Shown: positions 8,656 to 17,817, counted from the stretch's first letter. The stretch: 38,510 bases of DNA from Gemmatimonadaceae bacterium (GCA_025362035.1 JANYIN010000139.1:1-38510); one strand, 5' to 3'. Translations and numbers: made by a program. The notes: generated by a model not told the origin, from the letters alone.

Positions 8656-8682
8656 TGAAACCCAGAACGCACATCGATCGTA
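8656..8682 (+). promoter_or_regulatory. ECF-like promoter upstream of the anti-sigma gene
   Basis: TGAAAC (8656-8661) and CGTA (8679-8682) are separated by 17 bases and lie 18 bases before the GTG of the anti-sigma gene. The pair resembles the TGAAAC-N16-CGTA consensus of the Bacillus ECF factor SigW, with one extra base in the spacer. It would be a plausible autoregulated promoter for the anti-sigma and membrane genes. ECF promoters in this lineage are unknown to me, so this is a motif match only. Confidence 0.4.
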
Positions 8683-8700
8683 CATTGGTGCAGAGGCCCC

Positions 8701-9279
8701 GTGAATCACAGACATCTACTCCCCAACGAGATCGACCTGCTGGTCGACGGTGAAGCCGGATTCGGCGTCGCCCCTCTTCGCGCGCACCTGGACGAGTGCC
8801 ACCAGTGTCGCGCCCGTTACGAGGACGAGCGTGTTGTTGTGGACGCCCTGGAAGCCATGCCGCATTTCGCGCCGGATTCGCGGCTGATCGATCGCGTCAT
8901 GGGCCAAGTGCCTGTGTTCGTTCCCGCACATATCGCGGCGCGCGATTCCGTGGCGCGGTTCCTCCCGCAGCCTGGGCCGGCTCGCGTAGCGGTCGCGGCC
9001 GTGTTCGCGTCCGTGGCGGGACTGGTCACCATGGGACTGATCTGGATCGCCACACAAGGAGACGCGGCGGTCTTCATGACCGGCCTGCTTGGCAACCGGC
9101 TTCGCCTGACGCTCATGGGCACGGCGCGAGATGCAGCCGTCGCCCTGCTCGGCGAGCAGGCCCTGGCTGCGGTGCAGGCAACCGGCATCGGGGCGGGGCT
9201 GCTCTTGGCGGGTTTCGTGCTCACTGCTTTCGGGACGGTCGCTGGAATTCGGCGGCTTGCCACCGTTAGCCGTCGCTAG
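8701..9279 (+). CDS. Zinc-finger (zf-HC2) membrane anti-sigma factor
   Basis: The protein has 192 residues from the GTG at 8701, with AGAGG just upstream. The N-terminus has the HxxxCxxC zinc motif of ZAS anti-sigma factors (H29, C33, C36, in HLDECHQC), which holds the cognate ECF sigma factor. Two hydrophobic segments follow (about 97-120 and 160-186), so the protein probably sits in the inner membrane with its zinc domain inside. Position 70 bp after the sigma gene fits the usual sigma/anti-sigma pairing. The stop is 1 bp before the next start. The second membrane segment is not typical of single-pass ZAS proteins. Confidence 0.85.
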   Translation: MNHRHLLPNEIDLLVDGEAGFGVAPLRAHLDECHQCRARYEDERVVVDALEAMPHFAPDSRLIDRVMGQVPVFVPAHIAARDSVARFLPQPGPARVAVAAVFASVAGLVTMGLIWIATQGDAAVFMTGLLGNRLRLTLMGTARDAAVALLGEQALAAVQATGIGAGLLLAGFVLTAFGTVAGIRRLATVSRR

Positions 9280-9280
9280 G

Positions 9281-10366
9281 ATGTCGGCCCGTCCTCGTTC
9301 ACTGATATACGCGCTGTTCGCTCTTGTTCCCTGTGTGCTGATGGCTCAGGGACAGAGCCGCGCCGACGTGAGCCGCGACCTGGAGCGCCTCACGAAGGGA
9401 GAGCGCCTCGCCGGAGTTCCTGCTGCCGACAGTGTTTCGCCGGGCGCTCGCTCGGTGCCCGCGGGATCCACGATCCATGGGACCATCGTTGCTCGGGGCC
9501 CGGTGGAGGTCAGTGGTCGCGTGGACGGGTCGGTCGTCAGTCTGGCCGGAAGCGTCACGGTCCGGCGCGGCGGCGTCGTCACCGGCGACGCCCTCTCGGT
9601 GGGGGGACGCGTCATTGCCGACAGCGGCGTGGTGCTCGGCGAGATGCGTTCGATGGCCGCACTTCCGACGCTCCTCGGCGCGGCCCCCATGGCAGTGCCC
9701 GTTCGGTCGTCGGCGCAACGCGTCACGGATGCCGTGCGGATCGTCAGCGTCACCTTCGGCATTCTGCTGATCATCGCCTTGGGCGTCCTGTTGTTCGCCG
9801 GGCGCAATCTGGACGAAGTCGTCGCGACCATCGAGCAGCGCTTCGCGCGGGCATTCTGGCTTGGCGTCGTCGGTCAGGTGTGCCTGCTCCCGGCGCTCGC
9901 TCTGTTGATCGTGGCGCTGGCGCTGAGCCTGATCGGCATCCTTCTCATTCCGTTCGCCATTGTCGCGTATGCCATTGCCTGCGCGGGACTGCTGACACTG
10001 GGCTTCCTGGCCGTCGCGCGTCTGGTGGGCGGGGCCGTGTGGCATGGGTCCACGGGCGGCGGACAATCACGCGCGCTGTTCGCGCTCGCGATCGGCATCG
10101 CCATGTTCTTCGCCGTGTGGATGGCGGCCGCGCTGTTTGCCTGGTCGCCAATCGCAGTCGGGGTGCTGCGCGCCGCCGCACTGGCCGCCACGTGGGCCGC
10201 CATCACCGTGGGCCTGGGCGCCTCGCTGCAGTCGCGCGCCGGCACGCACCGGCGCGTGGCGAGCGCGCCGCGCGCCGTGGAGCTCGCGGCATGGCAGACG
10301 CCCACTCCCGTTGCGGGGGTCGTGGCGGCGCGGCGCCACGCCGCTCCGGCGCGGGAGGGACGATGA
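9281..10366 (+). CDS. Exported bactofilin-like (polymer-forming) membrane protein
   Basis: The protein has 361 residues from the ATG at 9281, 1 bp after the anti-sigma stop; the frame is open further upstream but overlaps that gene. A signal peptide (about residues 1-23, ending LMAQG) comes first. A short beta-helix-like stretch follows (about 62-120), with the repeated pattern GTIVARGPVEVSGRVDGSV seen in bactofilin/DUF583 proteins. Four or more hydrophobic helices occupy about 145-325. Bactofilins are normally cytosolic; here the signal peptide would place the domain outside the inner membrane. It overlaps the next gene by ATGA. Probable member of the sigma factor's envelope module. Confidence 0.72.
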   Translation: MSARPRSLIYALFALVPCVLMAQGQSRADVSRDLERLTKGERLAGVPAADSVSPGARSVPAGSTIHGTIVARGPVEVSGRVDGSVVSLAGSVTVRRGGVVTGDALSVGGRVIADSGVVLGEMRSMAALPTLLGAAPMAVPVRSSAQRVTDAVRIVSVTFGILLIIALGVLLFAGRNLDEVVATIEQRFARAFWLGVVGQVCLLPALALLIVALALSLIGILLIPFAIVAYAIACAGLLTLGFLAVARLVGGAVWHGSTGGGQSRALFALAIGIAMFFAVWMAAALFAWSPIAVGVLRAAALAATWAAITVGLGASLQSRAGTHRRVASAPRAVELAAWQTPTPVAGVVAARRHAAPAREGR

Positions 10367-11223
10367 TCGTGCGACGTGCGTTGCGCTTTGCGCTCTGGAT
10401 GGGGCTCGCGCTGTCCTCCCTGGGGCATGCGCAGACAACCCCGCTCTGGCGCAGCGTGGACTTCGCGCGGCAGCTACGCGACACGATGCCCCAGCGGATT
10501 CGCGTGCAGTATGGCGCGGGCCGCGTAGATGTGCGCGGCGCAGACGGCCAGCAGCTGTACGGCCTGCATCTGCGCTACGATGAGTCGCGGAGCGTGCCAC
10601 TGCACGGCTACGACGCGGAGCAGCGGAGCGCCTTGCTCGGACTCGAGTCGCGCGGAGACGCATTGCGCAACGCGTCCGGTACCGGAGAGTCGGGTGAGTT
10701 GCGGCTGACACTGCCGCGGGCCGTTCCGCTCGATCTGGACCTGACGCTCGGTGGCACGCAGTCCACGCTCGATCTCGGCGCGATGTCGTTGCGATCGCTG
10801 ACGCTCAAGTGCAGCGCCACCGAAGCCAACCTCCTGTTCTCGAATCCGAATCGCGGCCGGATGCGCGACATCGACATCAGCGTGGGAGCGGCGGGCCTCA
10901 CCGCATCGCATCTCGCCAACGCGAACGCCGAACAGATGCGCGTCGAGGCCGGCGTGGGAGGCGTGGATCTGGACTTCAGCGGCACCTGGACCCACGATCT
11001 TGCCGTCACGGCGCAGGTGGGGCTGGGCAAGCTCACACTGCGCGTTCCGCCCGACGTCGGCCTGCGAGTGGATGTCGAACGAGTGTTCGCCGGGTTCGAC
11101 CACGCCGCGCTGGTGAAGCGAGGCGACGGATGGTATTCGGCGAACTACGATGCCGCGCCGTACAAGCTGCACATCCGCGCGCAGACGTACTTTGGCCAGA
11201 TCGAGATTCAACAGACGCGCTGA
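10363..11223 (+). CDS. Exported beta-rich protein, toast-rack/LiaF-like
   Basis: The protein has 286 residues. The start ATG at 10363 overlaps the previous stop (ATGA). An N-terminal signal peptide (about 1-22, ending GHAQ) is followed by a wholly beta-rich region without cysteines. Repeating patterns such as LDLDLTLGGTQSTLDLGAMS and VEAGVGGVDLDFSG resemble the toast-rack/DUF2154 and LiaF C-terminal folds, which occur in cell-envelope stress proteins. The match is by pattern only. As the last gene of the sigma/anti-sigma/bactofilin run, it probably works at the envelope. No enzyme motif is visible. Confidence 0.68.
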   Translation: MIVRRALRFALWMGLALSSLGHAQTTPLWRSVDFARQLRDTMPQRIRVQYGAGRVDVRGADGQQLYGLHLRYDESRSVPLHGYDAEQRSALLGLESRGDALRNASGTGESGELRLTLPRAVPLDLDLTLGGTQSTLDLGAMSLRSLTLKCSATEANLLFSNPNRGRMRDIDISVGAAGLTASHLANANAEQMRVEAGVGGVDLDFSGTWTHDLAVTAQVGLGKLTLRVPPDVGLRVDVERVFAGFDHAALVKRGDGWYSANYDAAPYKLHIRAQTYFGQIEIQQTR

Positions 11224-11250
11224 TCGGGTCTACGCGCCGCGATCACCGAC

Positions 11251-12687
11251 TCAGAACAAGCCGGCCTTCCCCTTGACCGACGCGATCAGCTTGGCCGGGT
11301 CGAAGCCGACGCCGTCCTTGAAGACCGTCATCACCTTGCGGATGTCCTGGATGCGCGTGGACGGGTCGCCATCGATCACGACCAGGTCGGCCTGCTTGCC
11401 CTCGGCGATCGAACCCACTCGATCGGCACGGCCGAGATACCTGGCGCCGTTCAGCGTACAGACGGTGATCGCCTCCAGCGGCGACAAGCCGCTCTCCACC
11501 AGCAGCTCCAATTCACGCTGGTCCGAATAGCCCGCGATGACTCCCCCGCCGCCTGTGGGATCCGTACCCGCGATGAGCAGCCCGCCTGCGCGCAGGAACG
11601 CGACCTCCATCCTTTGCATCTTCGGAAAGAGCGCCGTATACGCGGAGTTCGTACTCGTCGCGATCGCGGCATACCGCTGCTCGAATTGCGCGCGCAGCTG
11701 GGGCTCTAGCACGTCCAGTCCTGGCGGCATGGGCCGTCCCGGCGTGAACGTCTCGAACACGGTCTGCGTCGACGTCACAGCGACGTGACGCCGCACCAGT
11801 TCGTCGATCAGTGACGTGGCCGCGCGGCCGCCCACATCCAGCGCGAGCAGGGACGCCTGCGTCGCCGCCCCGCTGGGACAGACATCCCGCGTCTTGTCCG
11901 GCACGAAATCCGTGGACGCGAAAAAGCCATGTTCGAGGTTGTCGATGCCGAGTACGGCCGCTTCGCGATACGTGATCGAGCACAGATGGCCGGTGAGTTT
12001 CATGCCGCGCTTGTGGCCCTCGTCCAATGCGGCGGCCAACTCCTCGCGCGTGATGTGCATGTACGCCTTCAGCGACGTCGCACCGGCGTCGTTCCAGAAC
12101 GCCACCATGCGGCGCGCATCCGCGGCGTCGGATAGCACGTGCACCTGCCCCAGTCCGAGCCCGACACCCTCCAGGTACGGCGCGGTCGCGTCGATCCAGG
12201 GCCCGGGCTTTTCGCCCCGGTCGATGCTGCCCTTCAGCGCCAACTCACCGTACCCGTTCATGTTGCCGCCGGTACGCATCGACGTGACCCCGCCGGCGAG
12301 ATACAAACGGGAAAAACTCTCCGTGAGATTTCCGTACACGCCCGGGCCGGTGGGGTAGTACAGATGCTCGTGTACCATCACGAGCCCCGGGATGACCGAC
12401 TTCCCGCTGAGGTCGAGCATCACCGCCCCGTCCGGAATCCGCACGTTCGACGCGTCGCCGCTGCTGGTGATCCGTCCGTTGCGAATCACGAGCGTCTGAT
12501 CAGCTCGCGCCGCGGCGCCGGTCCCGTCGATCACGCGCACGTGGGTGAGTGCGATCAGCGGCGAATCCGTCGTGACGTACTGCCGCACCGCGGGAGCCAA
12601 CGTGGGGCGCGACTGCGCGCCCGCCAGCGCGAGCGGCACCAGCACGCTTGCCGCCATGCGCCGGCCGATCCATCGAAACGTGAGCAT
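11251..12687 (-). CDS. Secreted amidohydrolase-family protein
   Basis: The protein has 478 residues with a signal peptide (about 1-25, ending LAGAQS). The metal-dependent amidohydrolase fold shows VIDGTG and VIPGLVMVHEHLYY (HxH metal site, about residue 106), a lysine in SLKAYMHI (possible carboxylated Lys), histidines in LTGHLC and NLEHGF, and the Asp in AGTDPTGGGG (about 378). The C-terminal beta segment GSIAEGKQADLVVIDGDP is also typical. Such proteins include imidazolonepropionase-like and prolidase-like enzymes; the substrate cannot be told. It lies 27 bp after the subtilase gene, so extracellular peptide or amide breakdown is plausible. Confidence 0.85.
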   Translation of the reverse strand: MLTFRWIGRRMAASVLVPLALAGAQSRPTLAPAVRQYVTTDSPLIALTHVRVIDGTGAAARADQTLVIRNGRITSSGDASNVRIPDGAVMLDLSGKSVIPGLVMVHEHLYYPTGPGVYGNLTESFSRLYLAGGVTSMRTGGNMNGYGELALKGSIDRGEKPGPWIDATAPYLEGVGLGLGQVHVLSDAADARRMVAFWNDAGATSLKAYMHITREELAAALDEGHKRGMKLTGHLCSITYREAAVLGIDNLEHGFFASTDFVPDKTRDVCPSGAATQASLLALDVGGRAATSLIDELVRRHVAVTSTQTVFETFTPGRPMPPGLDVLEPQLRAQFEQRYAAIATSTNSAYTALFPKMQRMEVAFLRAGGLLIAGTDPTGGGGVIAGYSDQRELELLVESGLSPLEAITVCTLNGARYLGRADRVGSIAEGKQADLVVIDGDPSTRIQDIRKVMTVFKDGVGFDPAKLIASVKGKAGLF

Positions 12688-12714
12688 CCGTTATCGGCTC
12701 GGTGATGCGTGAGA

Positions 12715-14397
12715 CTACGGTCGGGCGCCCGGGGACTGCCGCGCCATCTTCACTGCGTCATAGGCGTTCACGATGCCACCCGTGACGCTGAGCGAACCAA
12801 ATGGCACTTTGTCGCTGCCGCCCGGGCGCACCACCATCTGCGCCGCGTGGGATTCCGACGACGACATGATAATCCTCTTGACGTCGGCGGCAGTGAGGCT
12901 GGGATAGTACGCCATCAGCAGTGCGGCCAGCCCCGTCACCACCGGCGACGCCATGCTCGTGCCGCTATCGCGCTCGTACTTGTCACCCGGCACCGTGGAG
13001 AGGATGTCCACGCCTGGCGCGAACACATCCACCAGGTCGTGGCTGTAGTTCGAGAAGGACGCGGCCAGACTGTCCGCGTTCTTCCATGACGAGGCGCCCA
13101 CTTCAATCCAGTTCTTCGCGCGGCCGCCGCTCAAATAGACGGGCGTGGGGAAGTTCTGCTTCATCGCGAGATCCGCCCCGTCGTTCCCCGCGGCATGCAC
13201 CATCAGCACGCCATGGGCGTCTGCATACTTCACCGCGTCATCCACCGCCTGCTTGTCGGGCGAGTACGGCTTGCCGAAGCTCATGTTGATGATCTGGGCG
13301 CCGTTGTCCGTGGCATAGCGAATGGCATTCGCCACATCCTTGTCGCGCTCGTCGCCATCCGGCACCGTGCGCACGATCATCAGCCTGACGGCCGGCGCAA
13401 CGCCATCCACGCCGAGCCCGTTCCCGCGTACCGCGCCGATGATGCCGGCCACGTGCGTACCGTGCGTCGCGTCCGGGCCCATCACGTCGGCATTGCCGTA
13501 CGTCCGTTGCGTGACGTCGGCATAGTTGTCGCCCACCACGAGTCGCGAGTCGAAGCCGGGGTTCAGCCCGAAGGCGACGCGGGACTCGTACGACTTGAGC
13601 CCCTGCTCTATGTCGTGTCGGGTCAGGCCCTGCTCGCTCAACTGAAGAAAAATGGCCCGCGCCCTCGAGACGCTCTGGTCTGGAGACTGGACGGCCCGAA
13701 CGCCCTCGACGGTCAACGAATCGCCACCAAGCTCGCGGCGCAGTAGACGCGTCACGTCGGTGTAGACGCTGTCGATCTGTCGAATGCGAACCAGCGTCTG
13801 TTCGGAGGCGGAGCGGGTCTTTTCGAAGTCGGCGGTAATGGCCGCGCACTTCTCGGCGGGATACGCCGGCGCGGAGCCCTTGCACCGGACATACTGGCGC
13901 GTCACCTCGTACGTGTCGTGGTCCACGTCCTTGCCGTTCCCACCGCCGATGAAGTTCCACCCGTGGATGTCATCGACGTATCCATTGTTGTCGTCGTCCT
14001 TGCCGTTGCCCGCCACCTCGCCTGGATTGGTCCAGAGGTTGGCGCGAAGGTCTGCGTGCGCGGTATCGGTGCCGCCGTCGATGACGGCAACCACCACGGT
14101 GCGCTTCGGCTGCATGCCGTTCAACAGCTCTCGCATCGCGCGCTCGCTGCTGATGCCCGGAACGCCGTCGGCGTTTTCGTCGAGGAGCTGCCAGTTGCTC
14201 GGCGCCGACGTCGGCGTCGCCTTTCTGCCCGGTGCCGCGGCAGACGGAGGCGTGGCGGCGGACGCCGCCGACTGCGACGCAGCAGGTATCGGCGCGCGCA
14301 CAGCGGTGGTGAGCGTGCTTGCGGGTGCGCACGCAGCGAGCGCAAGCCCGAGGAATGGCAGGAAAGGAGCCAGCTTCACGGAACGGGTTCTCGTCAA
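12715..14397 (-). CDS. Subtilisin-like serine protease (S8), lipoprotein
   Basis: The protein has 560 residues. A lipoprotein signal ends at LALAAC with Cys23, so it is probably anchored to a membrane outside the cytoplasm. The triad is complete: D107 (VIDGGTDT), H312 (HGTHVAG) and S481 (GTSMASP), with oxyanion Asn405 (AAGND). An acidic, likely calcium-binding segment GKDDDNNGYVDD follows the Asp block. The Asp-to-His distance is about 205 residues, against about 32 in subtilisin; the extra segment is mostly charged and helical. Residues 25-70 form a low-complexity Ala/Ser/Pro linker. The start codon is TTG at 14397; GTG at 14379 would give the same lipobox. Confidence 0.9.
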   Translation of the reverse strand: MTRTRSVKLAPFLPFLGLALAACAPASTLTTAVRAPIPAASQSAASAATPPSAAAPGRKATPTSAPSNWQLLDENADGVPGISSERAMRELLNGMQPKRTVVVAVIDGGTDTAHADLRANLWTNPGEVAGNGKDDDNNGYVDDIHGWNFIGGGNGKDVDHDTYEVTRQYVRCKGSAPAYPAEKCAAITADFEKTRSASEQTLVRIRQIDSVYTDVTRLLRRELGGDSLTVEGVRAVQSPDQSVSRARAIFLQLSEQGLTRHDIEQGLKSYESRVAFGLNPGFDSRLVVGDNYADVTQRTYGNADVMGPDATHGTHVAGIIGAVRGNGLGVDGVAPAVRLMIVRTVPDGDERDKDVANAIRYATDNGAQIINMSFGKPYSPDKQAVDDAVKYADAHGVLMVHAAGNDGADLAMKQNFPTPVYLSGGRAKNWIEVGASSWKNADSLAASFSNYSHDLVDVFAPGVDILSTVPGDKYERDSGTSMASPVVTGLAALLMAYYPSLTAADVKRIIMSSSESHAAQMVVRPGGSDKVPFGSLSVTGGIVNAYDAVKMARQSPGARP

Positions 14398-14439
14398 GGG
14401 TGTGGGGTGTAAGACGGGCGAACATCTCGACCGCGCGTT

Positions 14440-15192
14440 TCACGACTGATGACGCAGGATCACTTCATCGCCGCGAGATACGTTGAGCACGGCTGCCGCG
14501 CAACCATCTCTGACGGCAATTTCGACGAGTCCGCTGGACCCAATCAGCGCGACCGAAGCGCCGGACGGCACGTCGCTGTACGTGTGCGCAATGGAAAGAA
14601 TACGCCCCGCGACTTCCACTGTTCCTCCGCGCCACGCCACCAGGTTCGTGATGACGTTGCCGAACCGATCGATGGCGATGACCGTGCCGGCGGTGACCCC
14701 TTCCGCCAGCTTGGTCGCTTCCGGCGTCCGCATGACGATGGGTTCGGTGAACGGGATCCCGATTGAATCCAGCGCGGTGCCCTGGCCCAGCTGCGCCGCG
14801 GCGGGCGCGAACACGTCGCGGCCGTGAAAAGTGGGCGACGCCGATGACGGCACGGGCAGTGCCACGCACCGAGCGCCGGGATTCAGCAGCGCCGCAGACA
14901 GCACGCCGTTATCCGGCCCAACCAGGAAGCGCCCCTCGCTCTCGACCGCAAGCGCGACGCGAGGTCCTCCCACCCGCGGATCGACGATGACGATGTGTAC
15001 GGTGCCGGCGGGAAACCGGCGCCAGTAGCGCGCGAGCGCAAGACGGCCGCTCTCGACGTCGTGCGCGGCGATGTCGTGGGCGATGTCCACCACGGTGCAG
15101 TCGGGGGCGCGTGTCGCGAGCACCCCCTTCATCTCGCCGACGTAGCCATCCGCGGTTCCGAAATCCGTGAGCAAGGTGATGATGCGCGGCAT
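14440..15192 (-). CDS. SAM hydrolase / SAM-dependent halogenase family (DUF62)
   Basis: The protein has 250 residues, typical of the S-adenosyl-L-methionine hydroxide adenosyltransferases that split SAM to adenosine and methionine. Family blocks are ITLLTDFGTADGYVGEMKGV at the N-terminus, VDIAHDI, VDPRVGG followed by Arg (the Asp and Arg of the D-R-H triad), VGPDNGVL, and FHGRDVFAPAAA with the His. A C-terminal beta domain contains IDRFGNVITN. Chlorinase and fluorinase relatives share this fold, but the D-R-H set points to hydrolysis. The start has AGGAG 6 bases upstream. It sits 9 bp after the MATE gene. Confidence 0.9.
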   Translation of the reverse strand: MPRIITLLTDFGTADGYVGEMKGVLATRAPDCTVVDIAHDIAAHDVESGRLALARYWRRFPAGTVHIVIVDPRVGGPRVALAVESEGRFLVGPDNGVLSAALLNPGARCVALPVPSSASPTFHGRDVFAPAAAQLGQGTALDSIGIPFTEPIVMRTPEATKLAEGVTAGTVIAIDRFGNVITNLVAWRGGTVEVAGRILSIAHTYSDVPSGASVALIGSSGLVEIAVRDGCAAAVLNVSRGDEVILRHQS

Positions 15193-15201
15193 CTCTGCTC
15201 C

Positions 15202-16617
15202 TCAGGCGATGGAACTGTGCTTCCAGCGCCCCGCGCGCCAGATCGCCATCATCCCGACGGCCCGCGCGAGCGCCGTGAGCGAGATGGTCCACCAGAGTCC
15301 ATTGCTACCATACCGCGAGGCGGCCCACACGGCGAGTGGGATGCGGCTCACCGTGATCGCCGTCGAGGTGACCATCGGTGCCAGTGTATGCCCCGCGCCG
15401 CCAAGCGCGCCCTCGAGCACGATTTCGGCGCAGATCCCGAGCTGCGAAAAAGCAGCGATCCGCAAATATCTCGCGGCCTCCGCGATGACGCCCGGGTCAT
15501 GACTGAAGATGCCGGCAAATCGTTCCGGAAAGAGCAGTTCAACGATGCAGGCCGCGAGCCCGAAAATGGAGCAGAATCCCACCGACAGCCAGCCGGCACG
15601 GGCAGCGCGCTCGGTTTCTCCGGCCCCAAGGTTCTGACCCACGATGGCAGCGGTGGCTGCCCCGAACCCCACGCCAATCATGTACAGCCAACTTTCCACG
15701 CGGTGACCAATGCCCAGCGCGGCGAGACCAGGAGTGCCAAACTGAGTGGCCGTTCGGGCGAGCACGGCGTAGATGAGCGAGAACACCACGCCGGTCAGCG
15801 CAGTCGGCAATCCGACGCGGATGATCTGTCCGAGCGTCCTCCAATCCGGCCGCCCAAACGTGACCACGCCGCGCCGACCGATCAGCGCCAACCCGAGAGC
15901 GAATGCCACCGCCCGCGTCCCGATGGTGGCGATCGCCGCGCCGGCCACGCCCAGCGACGGAATAGGACCCCAGCCGACGATGAGGACGGGATCCAGCACG
16001 AGCGTCACGCCCACTGACGCGCAAAGGAGGAGGAACGGCGTGCGGGTGTCGCCGGTCGCGCGGAATGCCGCATCGACGGCGAAAAAGCCGAAAATGAGAG
16101 GCGCGCCGAGGAGATAGGTGCCGAGATACCTCGTTCCGAGCGCCGTGACGTCGGGCGGCGTGTGCATCATCGCGAACATGTTCGGCAGCAGCGGCAGTCC
16201 AATCGCCGCGCACGCCGTGCCGAGCACCAGGGACAGCACGAGCGCGTCGCCGGCAGCGCGTGCGGCGTCGGACGCGCGTCCCTCGCCGTAGCGGCGCGAC
16301 GCCACCGCCGTGAGCCCGACGTTCACCATTTCCGCGATGCTCACCAGCAGCCAGACCCAGAACACGGCGGTTGATGCGGCTGCCAGCCCGGTGGGCCCCA
16401 CCCGCGTGCCGATCCAGTACATGTCCACCGAGAAGAACAGCGTCATCAGCAGCGACGACGCCACCGCCGGCAACGCGACCCGCGCAATGGTTCGCGGCAG
16501 CGGATCGACGACGAGGTGAGCTCGTTCCCACTCGCTCGTGATGCCGACCGGAGCAAGGCCTTCGTGCGGCTCGAAGGGAAGTGAGCCGCCGACCTGACTC
16601 CGCGCGCCCACGGTCAC
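15202..16617 (-). CDS. MATE-family multidrug efflux transporter
   Basis: The protein has 471 residues with about 12 hydrophobic helices in two similar halves, as in MATE Na+/H+-drug antiporters. Recognisable blocks are the first-helix segment ALPAVASSLLMTLFFSVDMY, VGPTGLAAASTAVFW, FRATGDTRTPF (end of the first half), and GIGHRVESWLYMIGVGFG with VGQNLGAG in the second half. The frame is open far upstream inside mrp in another reading frame; the GTG at 16617 overlaps the mrp stop (GTGA) and is the best start, with GTG at 16611 the alternative. The transported compound is unknown. Confidence 0.88.
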   Translation of the reverse strand: MTVGARSQVGGSLPFEPHEGLAPVGITSEWERAHLVVDPLPRTIARVALPAVASSLLMTLFFSVDMYWIGTRVGPTGLAAASTAVFWVWLLVSIAEMVNVGLTAVASRRYGEGRASDAARAAGDALVLSLVLGTACAAIGLPLLPNMFAMMHTPPDVTALGTRYLGTYLLGAPLIFGFFAVDAAFRATGDTRTPFLLLCASVGVTLVLDPVLIVGWGPIPSLGVAGAAIATIGTRAVAFALGLALIGRRGVVTFGRPDWRTLGQIIRVGLPTALTGVVFSLIYAVLARTATQFGTPGLAALGIGHRVESWLYMIGVGFGAATAAIVGQNLGAGETERAARAGWLSVGFCSIFGLAACIVELLFPERFAGIFSHDPGVIAEAARYLRIAAFSQLGICAEIVLEGALGGAGHTLAPMVTSTAITVSRIPLAVWAASRYGSNGLWWTISLTALARAVGMMAIWRAGRWKHSSIA

Positions 16618-17726
16618 GGCCGAGTCAGTGCACTCGCAGCGGACGCGACCTTCGTGGCGATCTTGACCAACGCCTTGGCGGCCGCCGAGCCGCCGTCGGC
16701 CACGACGATGGGGGCGCCCGTGTCGCCACCTTCCATCACGCCCGGAAACAGCGGTACCTGGCCCAGCAACGGCAGGTCCACGGACTTGGCGAGGCGTTCG
16801 CCACCGCCCGTTCCAAAGAGTGCCGACGGCTTGCCGCAATGCGGACACTCGAACCAGCTCATGTTCTCCACGATACCCAGTACCGGCACGCCGACGCGCT
16901 GGAACATCTTCACCCCGCGCAGCGCATCGCCCACGCTCATTTCCTGCGGCGTCGTGACGATGAGCGCGCCGTCCACCTGGGTGGCCTGTACGAGCGACAA
17001 CTGCGCGTCTCCGGTGCCGGGCGGCATGTCCACGAAGAGATAGTCGAGCTGTCCCCACGCCACATCGGCCAGGAACTGATTGATGATCTTCATGACGATC
17101 GGACCGCGCCAGATGGCCGGTTGATCCGCCTCGATCATCATGCCGAGCGAAATGAGTTTCACGCCGAACGCTTCGAGCGGAATGATCTTCTCGTTGATGA
17201 CGGACGGCTGGCCCGCCACGCCCATCATCCGTGGGATATTTGGCCCATAGATGTCGGCATCCATGAGGCCGACGCGGGCGCCCGTGCTGGCCAGGGAGAC
17301 GGCGAGATTGACCGCCACGGTGGACTTCCCGACCCCGCCTTTGCCGGACGAGACCGCGATGATCTTGCCGAGATTGGGGTAGTGCTTCGGTGTCGGTGCG
17401 GACGGACGCGCGGGCGCCGCGGGCGTCTGGTCCATCACGGGAAGCATGCGACCCTTCGGCGGCGCCGTAGGAGGATCGGGGAGCTTCACGGGCTTCACCT
17501 CGAGCTGTACGTCGGTGACGCCATCGACTTCGGAAACCGCGCGCCGCACGCTGCGCGCGAGTTCGGGGTCATCGTCCTTGGTGAGCAGGAGCGTGAGATG
17601 GACACGCCCCTCGAGCGTCGCGCCGATGTCGCGGACCTGTTGGGTGGAATAGACGTCAGCACCGGTGCGCGGATTCCTGACTCTCGACAACGCGGCGGAC
17701 AGGCGCTCTTGAAGCGTAGTAGTCAT
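16614..17726 (-). CDS. mrp: Mrp/ApbC-type Fe-S cluster carrier ATPase
   Basis: The protein has 370 residues. An N-terminal MIP18/DUF59 domain (about 1-85) is followed by a Pro/Ala linker and a ParA/MinD-like P-loop ATPase (about 115-365). The deviant Walker [12 protein letters not shown] lies near residue 125. Other motifs are [26 protein letters not shown] and the CPHC pair (ECPHCGK) that binds a bridging Fe-S cluster in the dimer. It delivers Fe-S clusters to target enzymes. It heads a five-gene minus-strand run and faces the sorbosone-dehydrogenase-like gene across 91 bp. There is no clear Shine-Dalgarno before the ATG. Confidence 0.94.
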   Translation of the reverse strand: MTTTLQERLSAALSRVRNPRTGADVYSTQQVRDIGATLEGRVHLTLLLTKDDDPELARSVRRAVSEVDGVTDVQLEVKPVKLPDPPTAPPKGRMLPVMDQTPAAPARPSAPTPKHYPNLGKIIAVSSGKGGVGKSTVAVNLAVSLASTGARVGLMDADIYGPNIPRMMGVAGQPSVINEKIIPLEAFGVKLISLGMMIEADQPAIWRGPIVMKIINQFLADVAWGQLDYLFVDMPPGTGDAQLSLVQATQVDGALIVTTPQEMSVGDALRGVKMFQRVGVPVLGIVENMSWFECPHCGKPSALFGTGGGERLAKSVDLPLLGQVPLFPGVMEGGDTGAPIVVADGGSAAAKALVKIATKVASAASALTRP

Positions 17727-17817
17727 GAGGGGAACAATAACAGGACGGCGCGGGCGGCTGTATCAGCGCCAAAGCACCGACGTGGGGGCTCGCCTGATCC
17801 TTGCAAATACGGAGGAC

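Noticed and set aside
16618..17058. N-terminal extension of the MATE gene
   Set aside because: The extension overlaps mrp in another frame and gives an Arg/Gly-rich sequence with no membrane helices. The GTG overlapping the mrp stop is a better start.
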